In this document: positions 1-9,070 of the stretch, in pieces
How positions within the stretch are numbered: the first letter of the stretch is position 1
Layout: each line of letters opens with the position of its first letter
From: Gp6-AA40 sp963818645
Lineage (GTDB): Bacteria > Acidobacteriota > Vicinamibacteria > Vicinamibacterales > UBA2999
Assembly (NCBI GenBank): GCA_963818645.1
Contig: CAWFTF010000005.1
Span: 62,001-126,000, forward strand
Direction: 5' to 3'
Length of the DNA stretch: 64,000 nt
Made by a program: the position numbers and the translations under genes
Notes under the pieces: generated by a model
Told to the model about the DNA's origin: nothing
What the model saw: only the letters and a program-made list of their open reading frames with translations
Databases searched by the model: none

Positions 1-721
1 AGGAAGAATGCGACGCAATCACGGGAGCCGTCGTCACCTCGAGGGTGTCGTAGAACGTCTTGTCCGAGACGTGCGAGACGTCCACCATGACGCCCAGGCG
101 ATTGAGCTCGCGCACGACGTCCTTGCCAAATGGCGTGAGCCCGTTGTGGGCCGCCGTGTCGCCGGACGAGTCCGCCCATGTCGTGTTGCGGCTGTGGGTC
201 AGGGTCATGTAGCGGACGCCGAGCGCGGCGTACGCGCGCAGCAGACCCAGGTCGGCATCGATCATGTGTCCGCCTTCCATGCCCATGAGCGCGGCGACCT
301 TGCGCTCCGCTACCGCGCGCCTGATATCCGCCACGGACGTGGCCAGCATCAGTTCTCGCGGGTGGGCGCGGACGGCCTCCCGTACCTTGTCGATTTGCTG
401 AAGCGCCCGCTTCACGGCTAGCGGCCCGGTGACGTCTCCGGGCATGTAGATGGAGAAGAACAGCGCATCGAGGCCACCCTGGCGCATTCTCGAGATGTCG
501 ATGCTGCCGGTGCTATTGCGCGCGCCGAGATCGAAGGCCGGATCGGACAGCAAGCGCATCGTCGTGTCGTCGTGTGTGTCGACGACGATGGCGCGGGCAT
601 GAAGTTCTCGAGCGCGGGCAGCGACGACCTCGTCCGGGCCGGCATGCTGCGCCATGACGGTTGCGGAGATGAGAAGTGTCCACAACGTCGTCACGGCTCT
701 TGTGAGGGTACGAATGTCCAA
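1..721 (-). CDS. Membrane dipeptidase, peptidase family M19 (C-terminal end beyond the window)
   Basis: Renal-dipeptidase-type zinc enzyme that cleaves dipeptides. It is read on the minus strand and runs off the left edge, so about 240 N-terminal residues are visible. After a hydrophobic segment that looks like a signal peptide, the mature part begins with the family's VVDTHDDT metal-binding stretch. The GMEGGH segment follows, then THSRNTTWADSS, the HNGLTPFGKDVVRELNRLG block and DVSHVSDKTFYD, ending in ASHSS at the edge. This order is diagnostic of M19. The start is taken as TTG at 721, because GAGGGG precedes it at good spacing; a GTG about 30 bases inside is the alternative. The signal sequence implies export. 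The family is clear; the exact start is not. Confidence 0.85.
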   Translation of the reverse strand, partial: MDIRTLTRAVTTLWTLLISATVMAQHAGPDEVVAARARELHARAIVVDTHDDTTMRLLSDPAFDLGARNSTGSIDISRMRQGGLDALFFSIYMPGDVTGPLAVKRALQQIDKVREAVRAHPRELMLATSVADIRRAVAERKVAALMGMEGGHMIDADLGLLRAYAALGVRYMTLTHSRNTTWADSSGDTAAHNGLTPFGKDVVRELNRLGVMVDVSHVSDKTFYDTLEVTTAPVIASHSS

Positions 722-1670
722 TGTGTCACACCCCTCGAACGTCTCACCTTGGCATGCGCCGCGGTCTAACGCACCGCCGCTCACATGAGGCACGGGCGAG
801 TCACAATACCACCGAGCGCGAGGGGCGCGCGTGAGCGCGGACCGGTGCCGTGATGTGCAGCGTCTGCTTAGCCGACGGATTCCTGAGGAACACCCCGACT
901 CGATTTTCCTTCCTGTCCGGCCAGTATTGCGGTCGCAAGAGCCTAATCGCGCCGGGGGTCTCGCTCGGGCTCCAGGCGAACACGAACCGCTCGATCTCGC
1001 CAGCGCTCGAATCTGAGTCAAGGCGAGATGCTCGCGCGACCGCTGGTGATCGTGCGACGGCGGCGGTTCAAGTGCGTGGACTCGTCTCGCTTTTCCCCGC
1101 CAAGCTGCTCCGCGCGCGATTGCAAGGTCACCAAGTCAACTGTGTTCGGCGTGCGACCGCTCTCCAGTCAAAGCGCTCACGGGCTTCCACTGGCTGGAGC
1201 GACACATGCGGCGCACGAGCGCTTCACCCACTGCCTGACTCGGCGAGTTGCGCCGAACGAAGTGCCCGTCTCAAACAGATCGATGCATTCCGCCGATGCA
1301 GGCGCGAAGGGCTGTCAGCGACGATGCCGCGATACTGGGCTCGAAGGACGCGACGGCCCGACCGCGGCAGGCCCGGATCGGCGGGTAGTCCATTAGCGAT
1401 GACTTGATATCGATCGGTGAGCTCGGTCGAGATATCCCTGGCGGATGGCCGCGAGGGGATCATCGACTTGCACGCCCGCCGCGGCGTGGACGGCGAATCG
1501 CACCAACAGAGGAGTGAACGATCGCACCAATCAGCGCAGCGGGATCGCACCGACAAGCGTCAGTTCAGTCGCACCGACCAGCGTTGAGACGATCGCACCG
1601 ACACCGTCAGCGCATCGCACCGACACGCGAAGCCGGGATCGCACCGACAAGCATCCAGAGAGCATTGCAC
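722..1670. other. Gene-free stretch of about 950 bp
   Basis: No convincing gene lies between the two peptidases. Open frames exist on both strands because of high GC, but none has a recognisable domain, a good ribosome-binding site or a consistent coding pattern. A minus-strand frame around 801-1030 carries proline- and tryptophan-containing peptide that could be a decayed gene end; I cannot assign it. The right third is the direct-repeat array listed separately. Confidence 0.5.
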
Positions 1671-1676
1671 CTACGA
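1497..1676. repeat. Array of about eight degenerate ATCGCACCGACA units, 22-26 bp apart
   Basis: Copies of a 12-bp core close to ATCGCACCGACA begin near 1497, 1521, 1544, 1567, 1592, 1614, 1638 and 1664. The intervening bases vary in sequence but keep a spacing of 22-26 bp, a little over two helical turns. The core is too short and the spacers too short for CRISPR. The array abuts the stop codon of the M20 peptidase gene. It could be a row of protein-binding sites or an expanded minisatellite; nothing in the sequence decides between them. Confidence 0.75.
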
Positions 1677-3041
1677 CAGTTGGGCGATCTCCTGATAGAG
1701 ATACGCCGACGCGATGATGCCGTTGTGGAAGTTACCGAGGTCGAGGCGCTCGTCGGGCGCGTGGGCGTTCTCGTCGGGCAAGCCAACACCGAAGAGCACG
1801 CTCGGGAGACCGAGTTCCTGCTGGAACGTTGACACCACTGGAATCGATCCGCCCTCGCGGTTGAAGACCGGCGCCTGGCCGAAACCCTGCTCGATGGCGC
1901 GTCCCGCGGCACGCACGTACTTGTTGTCGAATTCCGTCATCCACGGCTTGCCGCCGTGCATGCGTGTGATCTTCAGCTCCACCGTCTTTGGGCAGACCTT
2001 CTGCAGGTAGGCCTCGAACAGGTCGCCGATCTTCTTCGGATCCTGATCGGGTACGAGGCGCATGCTGACCTTGGCCATCGCGGTCGCCGGCAGCACGGTC
2101 TTCGCGCCTTCGCCGGTGAATCCTGAGAGCAGCCCATTCACCTCGAACGTCGGCCGCGCCCACACGCGCTCGAGCGTCGAATAGCCGGACTCGCCAAACA
2201 GCTTCGGCGCGCCCAGGTCCTTTCGATATTTCGTCTCTTTGAACGGCAGCTTCTTCCATTCGGCCCGCTCCGCGTCGCTGAGCGGCCGCACATCGTCGTA
2301 GAAGCCCGGAATCTTGATCCTTCCGCTGCGATCCTTCATCTGCGTCAGTACAGTGGCGAGGACGAAGCCCGGATTCGCAACGGCACCGCCAAACGATCCC
2401 GAATGCAGGTCGCTCTTCGTGCCGCGCAGGTCGATCTGGAAATAGGTGAGGCCGCGCAGGCCGTAGCAGATCGAGGGGATACCGCGATCGAACATCGGCG
2501 AGTCGGATATCACAACGACGTCGGCGGCAAGCTCCTGCTTGTGCTCTCGCACGAAGTCGTCCAGGTGAACGCTGCCGACTTCCTCTTCTCCCTCGATGAA
2601 GAACTTGATGTTGAGCGGCAGGCTGCCGTTCTTCTTCAGATGCGCCTCGACCGCCTTGATGTGCATGAACACCTGGCCCTTGTCGTCGGCGGCGCCGCGC
2701 GCGTAAATCTCGCCGTCACGCACCGTCGCTTCGAAGGGCGGGCTGGTCCACAGATCGACCGGATCGACTGGCTGCACGTCGTAGTGCCCATAGAAGAGAA
2801 TCGTCGGTTTGCCCGGCGCATTGAGCCAGTCGCCGTAGACGACCGGGTTGCCCGGCGTCTCGATGAGCCGCACGTTCTGCATGCCCACCTGCTTCAGCGC
2901 ATCAGCCGTCCACTCCGCCGCCCGGCGCACATCGGCCGTGTGCTGCGGCAGCGCGCTGATGCTCGGGATCGCGAGGTACTGCTTGAGCTCCTCGACGTAC
3001 CTGTCGCGGTTGACGTTGATGAAGTCGACGACCTGATTCAT
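1671..3041 (-). CDS. M20 family dipeptidase (zinc carboxypeptidase/dipeptidase)
   Basis: Di-zinc peptidase of 456 aa, a normal length for the M20 dipeptidase group (carnosinase-like, cytosolic nonspecific dipeptidase). Metal and catalytic residues are visible in order: GHYDVQP (His86, Asp88), ARGAADDKGQ (Asp near 120), and EGEEEVGS (Glu near 150-153), followed by the dimerisation (lid) domain and a C-terminal His in the NAHAPDE region. There is no signal peptide, so it is probably cytoplasmic and finishes the breakdown of peptides to amino acids. Its start codon overlaps the stop of the upstream MBL hydrolase gene by four bases, so the two are probably cotranscribed and coupled. Confidence 0.93.
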   Translation of the reverse strand: MNQVVDFINVNRDRYVEELKQYLAIPSISALPQHTADVRRAAEWTADALKQVGMQNVRLIETPGNPVVYGDWLNAPGKPTILFYGHYDVQPVDPVDLWTSPPFEATVRDGEIYARGAADDKGQVFMHIKAVEAHLKKNGSLPLNIKFFIEGEEEVGSVHLDDFVREHKQELAADVVVISDSPMFDRGIPSICYGLRGLTYFQIDLRGTKSDLHSGSFGGAVANPGFVLATVLTQMKDRSGRIKIPGFYDDVRPLSDAERAEWKKLPFKETKYRKDLGAPKLFGESGYSTLERVWARPTFEVNGLLSGFTGEGAKTVLPATAMAKVSMRLVPDQDPKKIGDLFEAYLQKVCPKTVELKITRMHGGKPWMTEFDNKYVRAAGRAIEQGFGQAPVFNREGGSIPVVSTFQQELGLPSVLFGVGLPDENAHAPDERLDLGNFHNGIIASAYLYQEIAQLS

Positions 3042-3820
3042 GGCTCAATGATATGCCACGAGTGGTCGCGGCGACCCGCGCGCCCCTCGCGTTCGAGCTT
3101 GAGCAGATGCGCAAGCACCGTCTCGCGCGCCACCTGAAACAGGTTCTCCTTGAGGCCGCGATAGATCAGCGGCACGAGCGCATCGGGTGTCGCGTCTCCC
3201 GAGCGAAGCGCGTTGACAATCTCCTCTTCGCGCGCGCGACGATGCTCGAGGTATCCGAGCAGGACGGTCTCGGGATCGTCGATGATCGGACCGTGACCAG
3301 GAAGCAGTCGCGCAGGCTTCAACGCGCGCACCCGCTCCAGCGACGCGAGATAGTCAGCCAGGTCGCCTCGCAGATTCGGCGGGATGTAGACCGTCGTCCC
3401 CTTCACCGCGAGGTCGCCTGAAAACAGCGTCCGCGACTCTTCGTGCCAGAAGCACAAGTGGTCTGGCGCGTGTCCAGGCGTGTGAACGGCACGCAGTTGT
3501 TCGTCGCCAGCCTCGATGATCTGTCCGTCGCCGATCGGCTCCCACGCGGCCGGCCATCGACTGTCACGCTCGGACCACGGCATCTTGAAGAAGCGCGTCC
3601 CGGGAAATCGCCCGGCCAGCGCGACGACGCCCGACGCATGATCGACGTGAGCGTGCGTCACCAGCACCTGCGCGAGGTGTGCACCAGCAAGCGCGTCCTC
3701 GATGGCATCGAGGTGCCTGGGATCGCCTACGCCCGCGTCGATGAGCGTCGGCACGCGCCCGGGAATCAGCCACGTCCAGTTGCCGGCGCCGGTCATCGGG
3801 CCGGGGTTGAACGCATGCAC
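3038..3820 (-). CDS. MBL-fold metallohydrolase (LACTB2/glyoxalase II-like)
   Basis: Metallo-beta-lactamase-fold hydrolase of 260 aa. The zinc site THAHVDHAS lies at about residues 55-63. Later histidines are in HTPGHAPDH and LPGHGP, and a C-terminal winged-helix-like tail (after residue 200) matches the LACTB2-like group. Members act on thioesters or RNA; the substrate here cannot be read. The start is GTG at 3820, giving the typical FNPGPMTGAGNW beginning. Its 3' end overlaps the M20 dipeptidase gene by four bases, and phosphatidylcholine synthase ends 12 bases upstream, so it is the middle gene of a tight minus-strand run. Confidence 0.88.
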   Translation of the reverse strand: MHAFNPGPMTGAGNWTWLIPGRVPTLIDAGVGDPRHLDAIEDALAGAHLAQVLVTHAHVDHASGVVALAGRFPGTRFFKMPWSERDSRWPAAWEPIGDGQIIEAGDEQLRAVHTPGHAPDHLCFWHEESRTLFSGDLAVKGTTVYIPPNLRGDLADYLASLERVRALKPARLLPGHGPIIDDPETVLLGYLEHRRAREEEIVNALRSGDATPDALVPLIYRGLKENLFQVARETVLAHLLKLEREGRAGRRDHSWHIIEP

Positions 3821-3831
3821 GGCAATCGGCT

Positions 3832-4527
3832 TCAGGGGTCATGACCCCTTTCGACTTGCTGCACGTGCAGCCACAGCGACAACGCGAAGTAGTAGACCGG
3901 AAACGCGAGCGAGATCCACATCACGAGTTTCGAGACGTCCGGATACTGCCAGAGCATGAACAACATCAACGCAGACCAGACACCAGCGAGGACGTTCGTC
4001 GACAGCGGCAGGATCCGTGTGCGCGATGGGTAGACGTAGCGAATCGGGATGAACACGAGCACGATGAACGTCACCAGGATCGCCGCGTTCACATACGACG
4101 ACCAGCCGGCGACGAGCAGATAGAAGGTGACGACATTCCAGTACGAGGGGAAGCCAGTGAAGAAGTGATCCGGCGTCTTGGCGTCCTTACGGCTGAAGCC
4201 GTAGCCACTCGCCAGCAGCATCGCGGCCGCTATCCATATCGTCCACTCGTCCGGCACGAGCACGGCTCTCCAGACGAACAGCGCGGGCACGAATACATAC
4301 GTTAAGTAATCGACGATGTCGTCGAGCTTGCCGCCGTCGAACCAGGGAATTCGCTCTGACACACGCGCGCGGCGAGCCAGCGCACCGTCTGTTGCATCAA
4401 TGACGACCTGCAGCCAGAGCCAGAAGAACGCAGTGCGGTAGTTGTAGTCGATGACGGCGCGAGTGGCGAGCAGCGCGAGCACGAGGCCAGACGCTGTGTA
4501 TGCGTGGACCAGCCAGGCAGCGATCAA
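3832..4527 (-). CDS. pcs: Phosphatidylcholine synthase (CDP-alcohol phosphatidyltransferase)
   Basis: Integral membrane enzyme that condenses CDP-diacylglycerol with choline to make phosphatidylcholine in one step. The CDP-alcohol signature is complete: DATDGALARRARV followed by FDGGKLDDIVDY, with the spaced Asp, Gly, Ala, Arg, Gly and Asp residues. The AHAYTASG opening and the TGFPSYWNVV segment are typical of the bacterial Pcs subfamily rather than of phosphatidylserine or PGP synthases. About seven hydrophobic helices fit in 231 aa. The start codon is TTG at 4527. Both it and the Shine-Dalgarno-like GGGAG in front come from a 7-bp repeat array. Exogenous choline would be required; no uptake gene is nearby. 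Confidence 0.88.
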   Translation of the reverse strand: MIAAWLVHAYTASGLVLALLATRAVIDYNYRTAFFWLWLQVVIDATDGALARRARVSERIPWFDGGKLDDIVDYLTYVFVPALFVWRAVLVPDEWTIWIAAAMLLASGYGFSRKDAKTPDHFFTGFPSYWNVVTFYLLVAGWSSYVNAAILVTFIVLVFIPIRYVYPSRTRILPLSTNVLAGVWSALMLFMLWQYPDVSKLVMWISLAFPVYYFALSLWLHVQQVERGHDP

Positions 4528-4557
4528 CTCCCAACTCCCAACCGTCCAACTCCCAAC
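4525..4557. repeat. Heptamer repeat array (CAACTCC family)
   Basis: Four to five consecutive 7-bp units of the CAACTCC type (one variant CAACCGT) lie between thyX and pcs. Read on the minus strand they are TTGGGAG units, which place a GGGAG just ahead of the TTG used as the pcs start. The same family recurs at 23343, 32406 and 38447. Confidence 0.8.
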
Positions 4558-4563
4558 GCGTGG

Positions 4564-6099
4564 TTAGAGTCTGCGAACGGCGTTCGGAAAATCACGCCAG
4601 ACGGGAACGCCGCAGAAGTGAGTGCCCTCGGTACACCGCGGCGAGATCAAGCCATTGCGAATCACACAAGGCGGACCGATGTAGCGACCGAGGCGTGGAT
4701 GGAGTGTGCGTACCTGTTCGATCTCGTCCATCGACGCCAGGTAAATCTCCTCCTGCGCGTTGAAGCAGGTGCGCAGCGTCCACTTGTGCAGCAGCGCCAG
4801 CAGCGATCCGGACTCGACGAAGCGGAGCGTCTTGGCGTTCGGCAGCAGATAGAGTGCGTGCTCGAGCGGGACGTCGAGGCTGAGAAGCTGATTCTTCGCG
4901 TCCCAGGCTTCCCGCATCGCCGCGTCGTAGACAGCCTTCGCACGTGGATTGGCGGCGATCAGTCGCGGGGTGATGTAGTCAGGCTGTGCCGTATCGGCAA
5001 ACGTCATCAGCGGCCGCGACGCCGGCACCATGCGATGGCGCTGATCCTGAGAGTCGGCGGTGTGACTGAGCCGCTTTTCGAACACGAACGTCGCGTGGTG
5101 CAGCGCTCGCATGAGCGGCGAGTGATACGACACGTTCAGGATGTCGAGCCGGTAGCGATTCTTCGCCGGATTCAGCACCCGGTCGATCGCCTCGTCGTCG
5201 TCCATGTCGCCGGCTGTGAGCCCGAACACCGATCGCACGGACTCGGCAACAACGGCTTCAGCGTCTGCAGACGACGATCTGAGGCGCGACCAGCGGCCGT
5301 TCAGCCGCCCATCGAACTCCGCCGCGAAGCAGTCGCCGCCGCTGCGAGGACGCGGGAACGTGCCCTCCTGAACGTCCTCGTCAGGAATCGGCGCAAGCCC
5401 GACCTTCTCGAAGAAGTACGGATCCCACTCCTTCACCAGACGCACCATCTCCGAGATGACGAGGCGCGTCTCGTACGGAGCGTCGCCCGTGTTCATCATC
5501 CGATGCAGCCGATGCAGGACGATGCCCGACACGGTGTGCACCATCGAGGTGAACGCGGCGATCGGAATCACGTAGCGCGCCGTCTCGATCGCGCGCTTCT
5601 CCGCATCCTTCTCGATCTGCTTCAACCGCTCCGGATTCGTATTGGGCTGGACGTATCTCAGCTCCTTCAGAATCGCCAGCGCATCGTCCTTGAGCAGCGC
5701 AGACAGCTCCGCGTAACGATCCCAGGCGCGAACGACAGCCGCCTCGAATACGTCGCGAGCCTTGCCGGAAATCGGCGGCACGAAGGCGCGCGGCTCTTTC
5801 AGCTTCACGTAACGCTGGCTGGACTGCTCCGAGTTGTAGAACGGATACGAATGAAGGAATGTCCAGACGAACTGCCGGGAGATGTTCTCGAGGCCGAACT
5901 CGAAGTGCGCGTGCTGATAGACCGTGTGGTGCCCGGCGTCGAACGTGAGCACACCGATCGAATCGCGCTGCGACTCGGTGACTTCGTTCGCGCCAATCAC
6001 CCGAGGCGAATAGCAGGTCCGGGCGGCGGCGATGGCGCCGTCGTACGGCGTGGTGGGCGCCGTGCGCAGAGTGACAACCGGCGCGCCGCTGGACAGCAA
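4564..6099 (-). CDS. thyX: Double-length FAD-dependent thymidylate synthase (ThyX-type)
   Basis: Flavin-dependent conversion of dUMP to dTMP. At 511 aa it is twice the usual ThyX size and consists of two ThyX-like halves. The first half keeps the dUMP/FAD-binding tail of the motif (NSEQSSQRY near residues 89-97) but has LHS where RHR is expected. The second half keeps RHR (354-356, then MVPASRP) but has lost the Asn/Glu/Ser...RY part. The two halves may therefore complete one motif between them. The start is TTG at 6099, preceded by GAGG within the def stop region. It lies directly after the peptide deformylase gene (1 bp gap). No thyA is visible in the window. Confidence 0.85.
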   Translation of the reverse strand: MLSSGAPVVTLRTAPTTPYDGAIAAARTCYSPRVIGANEVTESQRDSIGVLTFDAGHHTVYQHAHFEFGLENISRQFVWTFLHSYPFYNSEQSSQRYVKLKEPRAFVPPISGKARDVFEAAVVRAWDRYAELSALLKDDALAILKELRYVQPNTNPERLKQIEKDAEKRAIETARYVIPIAAFTSMVHTVSGIVLHRLHRMMNTGDAPYETRLVISEMVRLVKEWDPYFFEKVGLAPIPDEDVQEGTFPRPRSGGDCFAAEFDGRLNGRWSRLRSSSADAEAVVAESVRSVFGLTAGDMDDDEAIDRVLNPAKNRYRLDILNVSYHSPLMRALHHATFVFEKRLSHTADSQDQRHRMVPASRPLMTFADTAQPDYITPRLIAANPRAKAVYDAAMREAWDAKNQLLSLDVPLEHALYLLPNAKTLRFVESGSLLALLHKWTLRTCFNAQEEIYLASMDEIEQVRTLHPRLGRYIGPPCVIRNGLISPRCTEGTHFCGVPVWRDFPNAVRRL

Positions 6100-6100
6100 A

Positions 6101-6628
6101 TCAGTCCTCGTCCTTCGAGTGATAGCGCGAATATTCGTCGAGATACGTGAGCGACTGCATCGACGACATGCGATCGAAGAAGAGCACGCCGTCCAGGTGA
6201 TCCGTCTCGTGCTGCGCGACGCGCGCGGCGAAATTCTTCAGGAGCAACTCGATCGACTTGCCGTTGCGGTCGAGCGCGGAGACGGTGATCTCCGTGAACC
6301 TCGGCACCATGCCGCGAATGTCGGGAATGCTCAAGCAGCCTTCCCAGCCCTCTTCTTTCGGCGCATTGGCGGGAACGATCTCCGGGTTCACGATCACCGT
6401 GGCCTCGGTCTTCGGGCCAGGATCCTCTTCCAGCAACGCCACGAACAGGCGCAGCCCCTCGTGGACCTGCGGCGCAGCCAATCCGACACCGTGATATTCG
6501 TGCATCGTGTCGATCATGTCGTCGATCAGCTTCTGCATGAGCGGATCGCGCAGATCCGACTTCGATACCGGTCGCGCCCGTTCCCGCAGAACGGGATGCC
6601 CCATGCGTGCGACCTTGAGAATAGACAT
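6101..6628 (-). CDS. def: Peptide deformylase
   Basis: Removes the N-formyl group from nascent proteins. All three metallopeptidase motifs are present: GVGLAAPQ near residue 47, EGCLSIP near 97 (metal-binding Cys) and QHETDHLDG near 138 (two metal-binding His and catalytic Glu). Its 175 aa is normal. ATG at 6628 gives the usual MSILKVARMGHPVLR opening. It is the first gene of the minus-strand run that continues into thyX one base later. A heptamer array separates it from the divergent NUDIX gene. Confidence 0.96.
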   Translation of the reverse strand: MSILKVARMGHPVLRERARPVSKSDLRDPLMQKLIDDMIDTMHEYHGVGLAAPQVHEGLRLFVALLEEDPGPKTEATVIVNPEIVPANAPKEEGWEGCLSIPDIRGMVPRFTEITVSALDRNGKSIELLLKNFAARVAQHETDHLDGVLFFDRMSSMQSLTYLDEYSRYHSKDED

Positions 6629-6642
6629 AAGAAGTAGATTAT

Positions 6643-6677
6643 AGAGCCCAGAGTCGAGAGCCTAGAGTCGAGAGCCG
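6643..6677. repeat. Heptamer repeat array (AGAGCCC/AGAGTCG family)
   Basis: Five exact 7-bp steps alternate AGAGCCn with AGAGTCG and end one base before the ATG of the NUDIX gene, in the def/NUDIX divergent gap. The GAGAG runs fall where a ribosome-binding site would be expected for that gene. A related family (GGCTCTG, i.e. CAGAGCC) occurs at 9077. Confidence 0.85.
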
Positions 6678-6678
6678 G

Positions 6679-7188
6679 ATGCATCCCCACGATGAGCGCC
6701 CCTACAGCTTCTGCCCGATGTGCGGCGCCGATCTGGAACTTCGCTCGCTGAAACCGTCCGAGCCGGATCGGCTCGTGTGCGTGCAATGCGGATTCATCTT
6801 CTACCAGGATCCCAAGGTTGCGGTCGCGACAATCATTCTCGCTGGCAACGATCACATCGTCCTCGTCCGACGCGCGATTCAGCCTGGATACGGGAAGTGG
6901 GTGTGCCCCGGCGGATTTGTCGATCGCGGTGAAGAGGTCATGGCCGCAGCGGTGCGAGAGGCACGCGAAGAAGCGGGCGTCGAGATCCGCATCGATCGCC
7001 TGCTCAATGTCTACTCCTATCCCGGGGTCGCGCCCGTGATCATTGTTTATGTAGCAACCATGACCGGAGGAACGCTCACCTGCGACGACGAGTGTCTTGA
7101 AGTAAGGCTTTTCGCCCCAGCTGATATTCCCTGGGACGAGCTGGCATTCTCGAGCACAACAGAGGCCCTGAGAGAATTTCTCCGATAG
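6679..7188 (+). CDS. NUDIX hydrolase with N-terminal zinc ribbon
   Basis: Hydrolase of nucleoside-diphosphate-linked compounds, 169 aa. A CxxC...CxxC zinc ribbon (CPMCG near residue 12, CVQCG near 34) precedes a full Nudix box, GGFVDRGEEVMAAAVREA followed by REEAGV, at about residues 77-100. This architecture resembles ADP-ribose/NADH pyrophosphatase-like proteins (NudC-like zinc ribbon), but I see no NudC-specific SQPWPFPxS motif, so the substrate is open. The start ATG lies directly after a heptamer array whose last units supply the GAGAG that may act as ribosome-binding site. Confidence 0.9.
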   Translation: MHPHDERPYSFCPMCGADLELRSLKPSEPDRLVCVQCGFIFYQDPKVAVATIILAGNDHIVLVRRAIQPGYGKWVCPGGFVDRGEEVMAAAVREAREEAGVEIRIDRLLNVYSYPGVAPVIIVYVATMTGGTLTCDDECLEVRLFAPADIPWDELAFSSTTEALREFLR

Positions 7189-7289
7189 TCCGCGCCCGCG
7201 GGCCACGCCCCCGCGTCTCCTGACCTATGAACTTGCACGCGCAGTGACGGTTTTGTTGTTGCCGCGTCGCGCGCGGCACGGCACGACGC

Positions 7290-7376
7290 TTGACAACACC
7301 TTCAATTGAAATGCCTTAGACGTGCCGGCCGGGATGGATCGCCTCTTGCCCCTCGGACGCCGGAGGGGAAAAGTTC
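7290..7376 (+). promoter_or_regulatory. Possible promoter and strong ribosome-binding site for the DUF4382 gene
   Basis: A perfect TTGACA at 7290-7295 is followed, at longer than ideal spacing, by TTAGAC near 7316, so the -10 assignment is weak. Immediately before the ATG at 7377 is GGAGGGG, an excellent Shine-Dalgarno sequence. The promoter is a guess; the ribosome-binding site is clear. Confidence 0.35.
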
Positions 7377-7973
7377 ATGCGACTCACGTCCGTTATCGCG
7401 GCCGGCGCCGTCCTTGCGACCTTTGCGTGTAGCGGGTCGCCATCAGGTCCCTCGGACGCTTCGGCGTCGGGTCCATCGGGATCGATGGGCACGATGAACG
7501 TGCGCCTCACAGATAGTCCTTACGGGAGCGCGAGAGCCGTATTCGTCACCTTCTCCGAGGTGTCGGCACAGCGTGCCGACGGTGGCTGGACGAAACTGCC
7601 GTTCGCCGATGGCTCCGCCACGCGGACGTGCGACCTGAAGAAACTGCAGAACTCCGCGCAGGACGTGCTGGGGACGGGACCGCTGACCCCAGGGCAATAC
7701 AACTGGATACGCCTGCAGGTTCAGAGCGCGAAGATCTATCTGGATGCACCGTCCACGTCGCCCACACCGTGCGCCGCATCGATGGCAGAGCCGCCGGGCG
7801 CTGCGTCGGTGTTTACGATTCCGTCGGGCGAAGTGAAGCTGAATGGAACGTTTACCCTGACCGCCGGTACGGCAACGACGCTCCTGCTCGACTTCGACGG
7901 CGAGTCGTCGATCGAGAAGACCGGCAATGGCTACCTCATGAAACCGGTCGTCAGGCTCGTCAGCGTCCAGTAG
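7377..7973 (+). CDS. DUF4382 domain lipoprotein
   Basis: Predicted exported protein of 198 aa with an N-terminal hydrophobic segment ending in TFACSG. This looks like a loose lipobox with Cys18 as the lipidated residue, followed by a Ser/Pro/Gly-rich linker. The rest fits DUF4382: it opens with GTMNVRLTDSPYGSARAVFVTF and ends in a beta-rich segment with LLLDFDGESSIE. DUF4382 proteins are beta-sandwich lipoproteins of unknown role found in many environmental bacteria. It stands alone on the plus strand and ends 2 bp before the converging aldolase stop, with no room for a separate terminator. Confidence 0.8.
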   Translation: MRLTSVIAAGAVLATFACSGSPSGPSDASASGPSGSMGTMNVRLTDSPYGSARAVFVTFSEVSAQRADGGWTKLPFADGSATRTCDLKKLQNSAQDVLGTGPLTPGQYNWIRLQVQSAKIYLDAPSTSPTPCAASMAEPPGAASVFTIPSGEVKLNGTFTLTAGTATTLLLDFDGESSIEKTGNGYLMKPVVRLVSVQ

Positions 7974-7975
7974 CC

Positions 7976-9066
<1,091 letters not shown>

Positions 9067-9070
<4 letters not shown>

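Noticed and set aside
8..421. Plus-strand open frame as a gene
   Set aside because: It is antisense to the M19 dipeptidase, whose motifs are clear on the minus strand.
850..1407. 185-aa plus-strand frame as a gene
   Set aside because: No domain, no ribosome-binding site, and composition typical of random high-GC frames; kept only as part of the gene-free stretch.
1497..1676. CRISPR array
   Set aside because: The repeated core is only about 12 bp and degenerate, the spacing is 22-26 bp in total, and no cas gene is nearby.
4504..6150. 548-aa plus-strand frame over thyX
   Set aside because: A shadow of thyX in a high-GC region; Arg/Val-rich with no motif.
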